A stretch of DNA of 7,750 bases from Syntrophomonadaceae bacterium (GTDB lineage: Bacteria > Bacillota > Dethiobacteria > DTU022). The stretch is taken from the NCBI GenBank assembly GCA_007126465.1, contig SLBE01000075.1, positions 1 to 7,750 of the forward strand, given 5' to 3'. The notes below the pieces were generated by a model. It made no database searches. It was given only the letters and a program-made list of their open reading frames with translations, and was not told where the DNA came from. Below are positions 1 to 6,266 of this stretch, in pieces (the first letter of the stretch is position 1; each line of letters opens with the position of its first letter). A program made the translations under genes and the position numbers.

Positions 1-160
1 AAGCGGCGTAACCGCGCTGATCATAAATATGAGCGGCCAGACCGCTTCCTCCAAGGTAGCTGCGGTAACTCTGTTCATCAATTTGTGTTTCATGCTGCTT
101 ACCGGAGCTTAGATCTATTTCCAGGATCTTACCGTAAACCCCACCAAGACCATCTGCCAC
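1..160 (-). CDS. Aldehyde:ferredoxin oxidoreductase family protein, N-terminal fragment
   Basis: This is the first 53 codons of a gene that runs off the left edge. It begins with GTG at 160-158, placed 8 nt after AAAGGAGG (176-169), and stays open to the edge. The translation has the opening of the AOR N-terminal domain: YGKILEIDLSSG at residues 9-20, then YLGGSGLAAHIYD at 35-47, matching the family pattern GKIL.(I/V)DL..G followed by (K/S)YLGG.GL.A. Family members are cytoplasmic enzymes of roughly 600 residues that carry a tungsten (or molybdenum) bis-pterin and a 4Fe-4S cluster, and oxidise aldehydes to acids with ferredoxin or another acceptor. The cofactor-binding residues lie outside the window, so substrate and subfamily cannot be judged. 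The gene starts 20 nt after the stop of the RDD gene and is probably cotranscribed with it. Family assignment is fairly firm; function beyond that is inference. Confidence 0.8.
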   Translation of the reverse strand, partial: MADGLGGVYGKILEIDLSSGKQHETQIDEQSYRSYLGGSGLAAHIYDQRGYAA

Positions 161-180
161 AAGAGGCGCCTCCTTTAATG

Positions 181-987
181 TTATTTCCGATACTGATCAA
201 TATCTATAACCTGGGTCCGGGCCAACATATCACCCAGGCGGTATCCACGATCATGGACCAGCAGCACGATTAGTTCGACAATGCTTAAGCCGGCCAGGGC
301 ACTCAGGGCCCAGATCACAACATTACGTACAAAAGACTTTCCTTTATCGCAGGGCATGTTATTATCAAGATTTACAACCATCAGGCCGCAGATTTTTTTA
401 CCCCAGCTCTGCCCGGCGCCAAACCCATCGCGCAGCAGGTAGTAGAAAAGGCTCCAGGCCAGGCCCAGCAGAACAATCAGCACCATAACGATAACAGCAA
501 TTACGTTAGGACCGGCCGGGGAAGTCCCGCCTGGCTGTCCCGTAACCTGGGTATAAGTAACAAATGGAATTACAGCCAGGGGTATCAGGATCATCAGGGG
601 CAGGCCCGCGATAATACTGTCTATGATATAAGCAATAATTCTCATACCAGTATTTGACTTGGGATACTGGTAACCTTCTCCCGCAGGCTGTGGTGCAGAG
701 GGCGGCGGGGGCACCGGTGGGGACGGAGAAACACTGTCCCGCGGTGGTGACGGCGGAGGACCCTGTCCATAACTGACCGGAGTTGGCGGACCTTCGTCTT
801 TTTCCTGCTCGCCGATGCCGGGCGGGAATTTTTCATCCTGGTAACCGGTCATGGAAGGCGAGGGTACAGGGGGAACCGGCGGCGCTGTTTCCAGGTCAGA
901 TTTGCAGTGTTTACACCTGATCGCTCCGACTAAAATTTCTTCAGCACAAAAGGGGCAATTTTTATATTTTCTTTCTTGATCTGCCAT
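181..987 (-). CDS. Zinc-ribbon and RDD domain membrane protein
   Basis: A 268-residue protein of unknown specific function. Residues 11-28 form a small zinc ribbon with two CxxC pairs (C11, C14, C25, C28; CPFCAEEI then CKHCKSDL). Residues 36-105 are a low-complexity linker rich in Pro, Ser and Gly, likely cytoplasmic and disordered. Residues 115-262 look like an RDD domain: a membrane segment at about 116-145 beginning with R116 and D123, a second at about 161-185, GQSWGKKICGLMVVN at 192-206, a third at about 222-245, and DRGYRLGDMLA at 246-256. There is no signal peptide. The ATG at 987 follows GGAGGTG (999-993) with a 7-nt gap. The gene sits 84 nt after cobC and 20 nt before an AOR-family gene. 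RDD proteins are mostly uncharacterised; some have been proposed to be ion transporters. No cobalamin role is evident. Domain calls are good; the biological role is unknown. Confidence 0.88.
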   Translation of the reverse strand: MADQERKYKNCPFCAEEILVGAIRCKHCKSDLETAPPVPPVPSPSMTGYQDEKFPPGIGEQEKDEGPPTPVSYGQGPPPSPPRDSVSPSPPVPPPPSAPQPAGEGYQYPKSNTGMRIIAYIIDSIIAGLPLMILIPLAVIPFVTYTQVTGQPGGTSPAGPNVIAVIVMVLIVLLGLAWSLFYYLLRDGFGAGQSWGKKICGLMVVNLDNNMPCDKGKSFVRNVVIWALSALAGLSIVELIVLLVHDRGYRLGDMLARTQVIDIDQYRK

Positions 988-992
988 ACAGG

Positions 993-999
993 CACCTCC
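993..999 (-). promoter_or_regulatory. Ribosome-binding site of the RDD gene
   Basis: GGAGGTG on the minus strand, 7 nt (counting from GGAGG) before the ATG at 987. It confirms the chosen start and shows that the RDD gene has its own strong initiation site instead of depending on coupling to cobC. Confidence 0.75.
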
Positions 1000-1071
1000 A
1001 CTTTTCTACAGATAACAGTTAAACTTGCTGAAATTACTTTTCGCCGAGGGGCAGTTCATTTCCTGCTACTT

Positions 1072-1677
1072 CTATTCAAGGTGGTCGGTCCGGTTATAAT
1101 AGGCCACCTTGAACCGCCCACTTTCCCTGCGAATCAGGCTAATCGAAGCATTTGCAACTTTCAAATCCCAAAAGCCTGCTGTATCCATACCGAGGACATT
1201 GAAAAGCAGGGCCCTGATCGAACCGCCATGGCTGACAGCGGCAATGCTCTGACCGTCATTTGCCTGCTGTTCAAGGTGCTCGAGGAAGCTTTTCATCCTG
1301 GCACAGACCTGATCGAGGGTCTCTCCATCAGGAGCAGATCGATTGAATGGGTCGTCCAACCAGCTCCTGATTTCACAGCCCCACTGCTGCTCAATTTCAT
1401 CAAAGGTCATGCCTTCCCAGCGTCCAAAATTAATTTCCCGCAGCAGGGGTGTAACTTCAGGCTTAAGACCGGTGGGATTTCCGATTACCCGGGCAGTATG
1501 GAAAGCCCGACTCAGGTCACTGCAGTAAAGACCACTCAGATTTTGCCTGCCCAGGAAATGAGCCGTCTTCTCTGCCTGGCGGATCCCGGCCTGGGATAAA
1601 GGCGATTCACTCCAGCCCTGGTAACGCCGCTCTATATTTGATTCCGTTTCACCATGGCGGACCAGGTACAGATCCAT
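1072..1677 (-). CDS. cobC: Alpha-ribazole phosphatase (histidine phosphatase family)
   Basis: A 201-residue cytoplasmic phosphatase of the phosphoglycerate-mutase-like histidine phosphatase superfamily. In cobalamin synthesis CobC removes the 5'-phosphate of alpha-ribazole phosphate (or of adenosylcobalamin 5'-phosphate). The signature LVRHGET is at residues 5-11, with H8 as the likely phosphohistidine. R57 in DLSRAFHTA, E81 in LLREINFGRWEG and H150 in VSHGGSIRALL complete the usual active site. Length is normal for the family. The ATG at 1677 lies 2 nt after the cobT stop, and its ribosome-binding site (AAGGGAG, 1694-1688) is inside the cobT coding end, so translation is probably coupled to cobT. 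The superfamily is certain. The specific substrate is inferred mainly from position after cobT, because similar proteins act on other phosphoesters. Confidence 0.9.
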   Translation of the reverse strand: MDLYLVRHGETESNIERRYQGWSESPLSQAGIRQAEKTAHFLGRQNLSGLYCSDLSRAFHTARVIGNPTGLKPEVTPLLREINFGRWEGMTFDEIEQQWGCEIRSWLDDPFNRSAPDGETLDQVCARMKSFLEHLEQQANDGQSIAAVSHGGSIRALLFNVLGMDTAGFWDLKVANASISLIRRESGRFKVAYYNRTDHLE

Positions 1678-1679
1678 TT

Positions 1680-2789
1680 TTATTTTGCTCCCTTCGAATC
1701 CGAACTGACATTGCTATCATCCTTGTTGCTGACTTTAGCGTCTTCAAATGTAGCCATTTCCAGGGTGACACGGGCGGCCGCCTCAATTAAGTGCATCCCT
1801 AAAACTGCACCTGTTCCTTCACCCAGCCGCATGCCCATATTCAGGTAAGGCTTAAGGTTTAGATAGTCCATGAGCAGGGCATGGCCCGATTCTGCCGAAA
1901 GATGCGAGGGCACCAGGTAATGCCAGACCTGCGGGCAGAATTTAACTGCGGCAAGTGCAGCGGTGCTGGAAATAAAACCGTCAATTACAACCGGTATACC
2001 TTTGCGGGCTGCGCCTAGTATCAGTCCGGTCAGGGCGGCTATTTCCAGACCGCCTACCAGGTGCAGAACTGCCAGCGGATCGGCAGGATCAGGCTGGTGC
2101 AGCTCCAGTGCTTTTGTTACCACTTCCTGTTTATGAAGCAGCTTTTCATCATCCAGGCCTGTTCCCCGCCCGACAACCAGCGAGGCTTCGTAACCGGTCA
2201 GGGCTGCCATCACAGCGCTGCTGGCAGTTGTATTGCCTATACCCATTTCGCCGGTTGCCAGGACCTTAACCCCGTCGGAAGCTGCTTCTTCGGCACATTC
2301 AACCCCGGCAGCAATGGCCCGGAGCGCTTCTGCGCGGCTCATCGCCGGTTTGCGGCGGAAGTTATCGGTGCCGGCTTTGATACGCACCCTTTTGACTCCG
2401 GGCAGGCTGGTATCAACTTTTACCCCGATATCGGCTACTACTACCTCAACATCGCCCTGGCGGCCCAGCACATTGATTGCCGCCCCGCCCCCGGTAAAGT
2501 TAGCTACCATCTGGGCAGTCACCTCGGAAGGATAAGCACTGATTCCCTCTTCGGTCACACCATGATCAGCCGCCATCACCACAACTCTTTTCCTGGTATC
2601 AACCGGGAAAAAATCACCGGTAATTCCGCTTAGCTGCACGGCCAGATCTTCCATCCTGCCCAGGCTGCCCTGGGGCTTGGTCAGGATATCCATGCGGGCC
2701 CGAGCCCTATCCATCGCTGCCTCATTAAGCGGCTTAATTTCTTCGATTAAGTTATTCAGTTCCTGTTCCATTTTCTGCTCTTCCTTCAT
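1680..2789 (-). CDS. cobT: Nicotinate-nucleotide--dimethylbenzimidazole phosphoribosyltransferase
   Basis: CobT transfers phosphoribose from nicotinate mononucleotide to 5,6-dimethylbenzimidazole or another lower-ligand base, giving alpha-ribazole phosphate. I place the start at ATG 2789 (369 residues), with GGAGG at 2805-2801. A longer frame opens at TTG 2852, but that overlaps cobQ and has no suitable ribosome-binding site. With this start, family motifs are KPQGSLGRMEDLA (38-50), AADHGVTEEGISAYP (73-87), GEMGIGNTTASS (180-191), GRGTGLDDEKLLHK (207-220), DGFISSTAALAA (270-281), SHLSAESGH (295-303) and GMRLGEGTGAVL (319-330). The last motif holds the family's catalytic glutamate, here E324. 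The core ends near residue 345; a hydrophilic tail rich in Ser, Asp and Lys follows, longer than I expect for the family. The gene lies 35 nt after cobQ and 2 nt before cobC. Which base is used cannot be read from the sequence. Confidence 0.95.
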   Translation of the reverse strand: MKEEQKMEQELNNLIEEIKPLNEAAMDRARARMDILTKPQGSLGRMEDLAVQLSGITGDFFPVDTRKRVVVMAADHGVTEEGISAYPSEVTAQMVANFTGGGAAINVLGRQGDVEVVVADIGVKVDTSLPGVKRVRIKAGTDNFRRKPAMSRAEALRAIAAGVECAEEAASDGVKVLATGEMGIGNTTASSAVMAALTGYEASLVVGRGTGLDDEKLLHKQEVVTKALELHQPDPADPLAVLHLVGGLEIAALTGLILGAARKGIPVVIDGFISSTAALAAVKFCPQVWHYLVPSHLSAESGHALLMDYLNLKPYLNMGMRLGEGTGAVLGMHLIEAAARVTLEMATFEDAKVSNKDDSNVSSDSKGAK

Positions 2790-2800
2790 AGTAAAAACAT

Positions 2801-2805
2801 CCTCC
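2801..2805 (-). promoter_or_regulatory. Ribosome-binding site deciding the cobT start
   Basis: GGAGG on the minus strand, 11 nt before ATG 2789. The in-frame ATG at 2807 is upstream of this site, and the frame opening at TTG 2852 has nothing comparable. This supports initiation at 2789, although the spacing is slightly long. Confidence 0.65.
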
Positions 2806-2824
2806 ATTTCATAATTTAAAGTTG

Positions 2825-4336
2825 TTACACCTCTTTTTTGATGATCCGGCAAACCTGCTCCATGTCTAGATTTTCGCGGACCAGGTCGGCCAGGCGGTCA
2901 TATTCCTGCTCTTTAAAGTCCTGGTAAGTGCCGGGCAGGGTGCTGTCCTGTTCGGATAAACCCCGGCGGCGGCGCAAACCGTTAAGTAGCTTGTTGGTCC
3001 AGGAAAAGTTATCAAAAATGCCATGCATATAGGTACCGAATACGTTTCCTGCTTCGCTAACCGCGCCTTCCCACTGTTCCAAGGTTTTTAAATATACAGG
3101 ATGTTTAACCCCGTGATAATCTGTCCGGCCCATGTGGATTTCATAACCGATTAAAGGTTCTTCATCCCCCATGGCAGAAAAATAGCCATCATCACGGTGG
3201 CGCCAGAAGGCTTCCACCTGCCGGGTAGATTTTTCCGCTGCCATCACGGTATCAAGAGGCAGCAGGTCAAACCCACCTACTTCCGGCACGGTGCTTTCCA
3301 CCCCATCCGGGTCAAGCACTCTGCGCCCCAGCATCTGAAATCCGCCACAGATTCCAATCAGCAGGCCCCCGGAAGCAGCATAACTGCGAATTGGTTCCTC
3401 CCAGCCGCTCTTTTTCAGGTGAAGCAAGTCTTCGATCGTATTTTTTGAACCGGGAATAATCAGTAAATCAGGGTTGTTTAACTCCCGTGGTTCGCGGATA
3501 TAGGTTAAATTTACATCATCATGTAGTTCCAGGGGGTTAAAGTCGGTAAAGTTTGAAATGCGCGGCAGTTGAATAACCTGCACCTTGAGAGCCCGGTCAT
3601 TGGCACGATTGCTGAACCTGTCGGTTACACTGTCCTCATCATCGAGGTTGAGGTGAATATAGGGGATTACACCGAGCACGGGCTTATTGACCAGGTCTTC
3701 GAGCTGGCCGAGTCCGGGCCTTAATACTTCCGGGTCGCCGCGAAACTTATTTATAATCAGGCCCTTGACCAGGTCCCTTTCCTCAGGCAGCAAGAGCTCG
3801 ACCGTCCCGTAAAGCGAGGCAAAAACGCCGCCCCGGTCAATATCTCCGGCCAGCAGCACAGGAGCCTGCAGACGGCGGGCCAGGCCCATATTAACCAGGT
3901 CCTTATCGCGCAGGTTAATCTCGGCCGGACTGCCGGCACCCTCGATCACTATAACATCATGTTCAGCTGAAAGAGTTGCAAAGGCCCGATCAATCACCGG
4001 AAACAGCTCTTCCTTCCACTGCATGTAATCCATTGCTTTCATATTACCCACAGCTTTGCCCATAACAATGACCTGCGAACCCTGGTCGGACGTAGGTTTT
4101 AGCAAAACCGGGTTCATCTCCACCTGCGGAGCCAGGCCGGCCGCTTCAGCCTGGGATACCTGGGCCCGGCCCATTTCCAAGCCATCCGCCGTAACAAAAG
4201 AATTAAGGGCCATGTTCTGGGATTTAAATGGTGCCGCTTTAAAACCGTCCTGCTTCAAAATACGGCAAAGCGCTGCACAGAGCACACTTTTACCGACAGA
4301 AGAGGCAGTTCCCTGCACCATGATCGTTCCTTTCAT
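2825..4336 (-). CDS. cobQ: Cobyric acid synthase (glutamine-hydrolysing), CbiP/CobQ
   Basis: A 503-residue cytoplasmic amidotransferase that adds four amide groups (side chains b, d, e and g) to adenosylcobyrinic acid a,c-diamide, using glutamine and ATP, to give adenosylcobyric acid. The N-terminal half is a dethiobiotin-synthetase-like ATPase: a modified P-loop VQGTASSVGKS at residues 7-17, PFKSQNMALNS at 37-47, IEGAGSPAEINL at 131-142 and GDIDRGGVFAS at 165-174. The C-terminal half is a class I glutamine amidotransferase domain of the CobB/CobQ type: PGSKNT at 295-300, the nucleophile C330 in LIGICGGFQMLG, GYEIHMG at 397-403, and H438 in GTYMHGIFDN. The length is typical. ATG 4336 directly follows the cobD stop (TAAATG), and its ribosome-binding site lies inside cobD. 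Also called cbiP in enteric nomenclature. Confidence 0.97.
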   Translation of the reverse strand: MKGTIMVQGTASSVGKSVLCAALCRILKQDGFKAAPFKSQNMALNSFVTADGLEMGRAQVSQAEAAGLAPQVEMNPVLLKPTSDQGSQVIVMGKAVGNMKAMDYMQWKEELFPVIDRAFATLSAEHDVIVIEGAGSPAEINLRDKDLVNMGLARRLQAPVLLAGDIDRGGVFASLYGTVELLLPEERDLVKGLIINKFRGDPEVLRPGLGQLEDLVNKPVLGVIPYIHLNLDDEDSVTDRFSNRANDRALKVQVIQLPRISNFTDFNPLELHDDVNLTYIREPRELNNPDLLIIPGSKNTIEDLLHLKKSGWEEPIRSYAASGGLLIGICGGFQMLGRRVLDPDGVESTVPEVGGFDLLPLDTVMAAEKSTRQVEAFWRHRDDGYFSAMGDEEPLIGYEIHMGRTDYHGVKHPVYLKTLEQWEGAVSEAGNVFGTYMHGIFDNFSWTNKLLNGLRRRRGLSEQDSTLPGTYQDFKEQEYDRLADLVRENLDMEQVCRIIKKEV

Positions 4337-5467
4337 TTACCTTCCACCTCCACTATCAAGAACGCTGCCACCTTGATTGCCGCTATCCATCCAGGCTTTA
4401 ATCTCCCGCAGCAGACGCTGGTTTTCCGGGTGCCTGCGCACGGCAATCCTAAAGTAACGCCGGTCTAATTTGTTAAAGTTATCAGCCCGCCTGACCAGCA
4501 CCCCACGCCGGGCCAGGAAATCCTGGAACCTATTAATATCAAAAGCAGGATCGAGGCCTTTTAGCAGCAGATAGTTGGCAGCGCCTTCAAAAACTTCAAA
4601 AGCGCCGGTCGCTTTTAATTCACCGGCTAAATAAAGCCTTTCCTTTTCAATCAGGGCCAGGCTTTCTTCCAGGTAGCCGTCGGCTGCCAGGCAAAAAAGT
4701 CCCGCTTCCTGGGCCAGGTAGTTTACCCGCCAGGGGTCGCCCCATCCGGTTATTTTACCAATCTTGTCCATCGGCCCAAGGGCGCAGCCGAGGCGCAGAC
4801 CGGGCAGACCCCACAACTTGGTCAGGGAGATGGCCAGCCAGAGATTATCTGCCTCCATATCACGCAGGCTTTCTTCAGGCCTGCCGGTCAGGGAAACAAA
4901 GCTTTCATCAACCATCACGGCTGTTCCCCGGTGACCCGCCTCACTTACCAGCTCAGCAAGCTTGCTGCGCGGATAGAGAATGCCGGTTGGGTTGTTGGGG
5001 TTGCAGAAGACCAGCATGTCGCCATGGCCAAGTTTTCCGGCCAGCCTGGTAAAGTCATCTTCCTCACCGGGCAGCAGGGAATAATACTCTACTGCAGCAC
5101 CGGCCAATTTCGCCGCCCGCTCGTATTCAGAAAAAGAGGGTGCCGGGATAAAAACCCGCTTTGGCCTGTTCCAGAGCAGGATTAAGTGAATCAGTTCATT
5201 GGCCCCGTTTCCGAGCAGCAGCCGTTCAAGTGGAACCTGAAGAAATTCAGCCAGACCGGACCTTAGCTCACGGGCCTGCGGGGTAGGGTAAGCCACAATA
5301 TTAGGCAGCAGGCTGCCCAGGTGCTCAAGCAGTCCGGGCGGTGGGCCAAGGGGGTTAATATTACTGCTGAAATCGACCATTTCTTCCTTGCTGTAACCCC
5401 ATTTTTGGGCAGCCCGGGCCAGGTCACCACCATGGCCTCCCGTTTCATCGTTATAGTTACCGGACAT
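4337..5467 (-). CDS. cobD: L-threonine-O-3-phosphate decarboxylase
   Basis: A 376-residue PLP enzyme of the class I/II aminotransferase fold that decarboxylates L-threonine phosphate to (R)-1-amino-2-propanol O-2-phosphate, the linker that CbiB attaches to cobyric acid. HGGDL at 12-16 and VDFSSNINPLGPP at 31-43 are typical openings for this subfamily. The cofactor site shows GNGANELIH (86-94), CNPNNPTG (155-162), VDESF (186-190) and SLTKLWGLPGLRLG (214-227), with K217 as the PLP-binding lysine. R340 and R344 in FRIAVR probably hold the substrate carboxylate or phosphate. The ATG at 5467 lies 37 nt after the cobS stop with only a modest ribosome-binding site (GGTGAT). The last residues, DSGNQGGSVLDSGGGR, form a Gly/Ser tail whose codons carry the cobQ ribosome-binding site. 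Named as in Salmonella; the Pseudomonas denitrificans name is CobC. Confidence 0.95.
   Translation of the reverse strand: MSGNYNDETGGHGGDLARAAQKWGYSKEEMVDFSSNINPLGPPPGLLEHLGSLLPNIVAYPTPQARELRSGLAEFLQVPLERLLLGNGANELIHLILLWNRPKRVFIPAPSFSEYERAAKLAGAAVEYYSLLPGEEDDFTRLAGKLGHGDMLVFCNPNNPTGILYPRSKLAELVSEAGHRGTAVMVDESFVSLTGRPEESLRDMEADNLWLAISLTKLWGLPGLRLGCALGPMDKIGKITGWGDPWRVNYLAQEAGLFCLAADGYLEESLALIEKERLYLAGELKATGAFEVFEGAANYLLLKGLDPAFDINRFQDFLARRGVLVRRADNFNKLDRRYFRIAVRRHPENQRLLREIKAWMDSGNQGGSVLDSGGGR
4340..4351 (-). promoter_or_regulatory. Ribosome-binding site of cobQ embedded in cobD
   Basis: GGAGGTGGAAGG on the minus strand encodes the final Gly-Gly-Gly-Arg region of CobD and runs straight into TAA-ATG. 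It offers GGAGG 10 nt before the cobQ ATG and a second purine run 3 nt before it. This arrangement fits stop-start translational coupling. Confidence 0.7.
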
Positions 5468-5504
5468 TTCAGATCACCGCTTTCAATACAATATCAGCCT
5501 GATC

Positions 5505-6266
5505 TTAAAAGTTAAGAACGATATATAATCCAACTAAAAACATCATTTCTCCCACTTCGCTGGCTGCTCCCAAAATGTCGCCGTTAATCCCACCAAGACG
5601 ACGGGAAGCATAAAAGGCGAGCAGATAAGCCGCCGCCAGGGCCGGAAGAGATCCAACCAGGACAGCTGCCGCATGAAAAGGCTGCCACAGGGCAAAGATG
5701 AACAGCAAAGCAACTACTAAAAGAGAGGCCTTCAAAAGAACAGGCCAGCCCAGTCCTCTTAAAAACATATCACCCAGGCCACGATCACGGGCAGGTTTAA
5801 AGAAAGCCCCGGCAAAAACTATAGACCACCTGCCGGCCATGGGCATAAATACCAGGGCCAGTGGTAACAGGACAGGGGTAAATTCCAGAAGCAGGGCAAA
5901 CTTGAGCAGGTAGAGGAAAAACAGGGCTGCTGCCCCCATAACCCCGATTGCGCTGTCATCCATGGCCTTGAAGGCTTTTTCCCGGGTGGTGGTTCCGATC
6001 AGGCCATCGGCCGTATCAGCCAGGCCGTCAAAATGCAGGCCGCGGGTTAGAAAGAAGCTTAAGACCAGGGCAATTACCGCCGTCGGACCAACCGGTAGGG
6101 TGTTAAGCAGCAGCCAGGCAGCAGCAGCAAGAACCAGGCCAATTGTCGTGCCGGCCAGGGGAAAACAGACGGCAGAATCGGAAAGTTCCCTGCCATCGGG
6201 GCCGAAACGGACAAAAGGCAGCGGGATAATGGTTAAAAATGAAAGGGCACGCAGGTAATTGTTCAA
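5505..6266 (-). CDS. cobS: Adenosylcobinamide-GDP ribazoletransferase (cobalamin synthase)
   Basis: A 253-residue integral membrane enzyme that joins adenosylcobinamide-GDP with alpha-ribazole (or its phosphate), releasing GMP and forming adenosylcobalamin (or its phosphate). The family signature is clear: RGLHFDGLADTADGL at residues 75-89, with D80, D84 and D87 as likely metal ligands, then DDSAIGVMGA at 103-112 and GGINGDILGAASEVGE at 225-240. Several hydrophobic segments (about 33-58, 60-75, 109-140, 178-195, 198-219 and 240-252) agree with a polytopic protein. The start is TTG at 6266, which overlaps the cbiB stop as TTGA. GGAGG at 6281-6277, 10 nt upstream, and the normal family N-terminus (NNYLRALSFLTIIPLP) support this start; the next methionine is 101 residues further on. 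Length is usual for the family. Confidence 0.95.
   Translation of the reverse strand: MNNYLRALSFLTIIPLPFVRFGPDGRELSDSAVCFPLAGTTIGLVLAAAAWLLLNTLPVGPTAVIALVLSFFLTRGLHFDGLADTADGLIGTTTREKAFKAMDDSAIGVMGAAALFFLYLLKFALLLEFTPVLLPLALVFMPMAGRWSIVFAGAFFKPARDRGLGDMFLRGLGWPVLLKASLLVVALLFIFALWQPFHAAAVLVGSLPALAAAYLLAFYASRRLGGINGDILGAASEVGEMMFLVGLYIVLNF

Noticed and set aside
226..241. A repeated string (catatcacccaggc) shared with about 5766-5779.
   Set aside because: Both copies encode the same short peptide, Leu-Gly-Asp-Met, in unrelated proteins (the RDD protein and CobS). The match stops at the edges of that coincidence, so it is not a mobile or regulatory repeat.
1009..1017. TGTTATCTG on the minus strand as an extended -10 promoter for the RDD gene.
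   Set aside because: No -35 match lies at the right distance. The implied transcript start would leave only about 15 nt before the ATG, too little room to be convincing.
976..1599. A 207-codon open frame on the plus strand opposite cobC.
   Set aside because: It lies wholly antisense to a gene with clear family motifs, its translation resembles no family I know, and it has no good ribosome-binding site. It is a shadow of cobC codon usage.
2061..2633. A 190-codon open frame on the plus strand opposite cobT.
   Set aside because: It is antisense to conserved CobT motifs, its product has no recognisable domain, and a second overlapping plus-strand frame exists in the same place. This is typical of chance frames.
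2790..2852. An N-terminal extension of CobT starting at TTG 2852.
   Set aside because: It would overlap cobQ, has no ribosome-binding site and adds 21 residues not expected in the family. ATG 2789 has GGAGG upstream.
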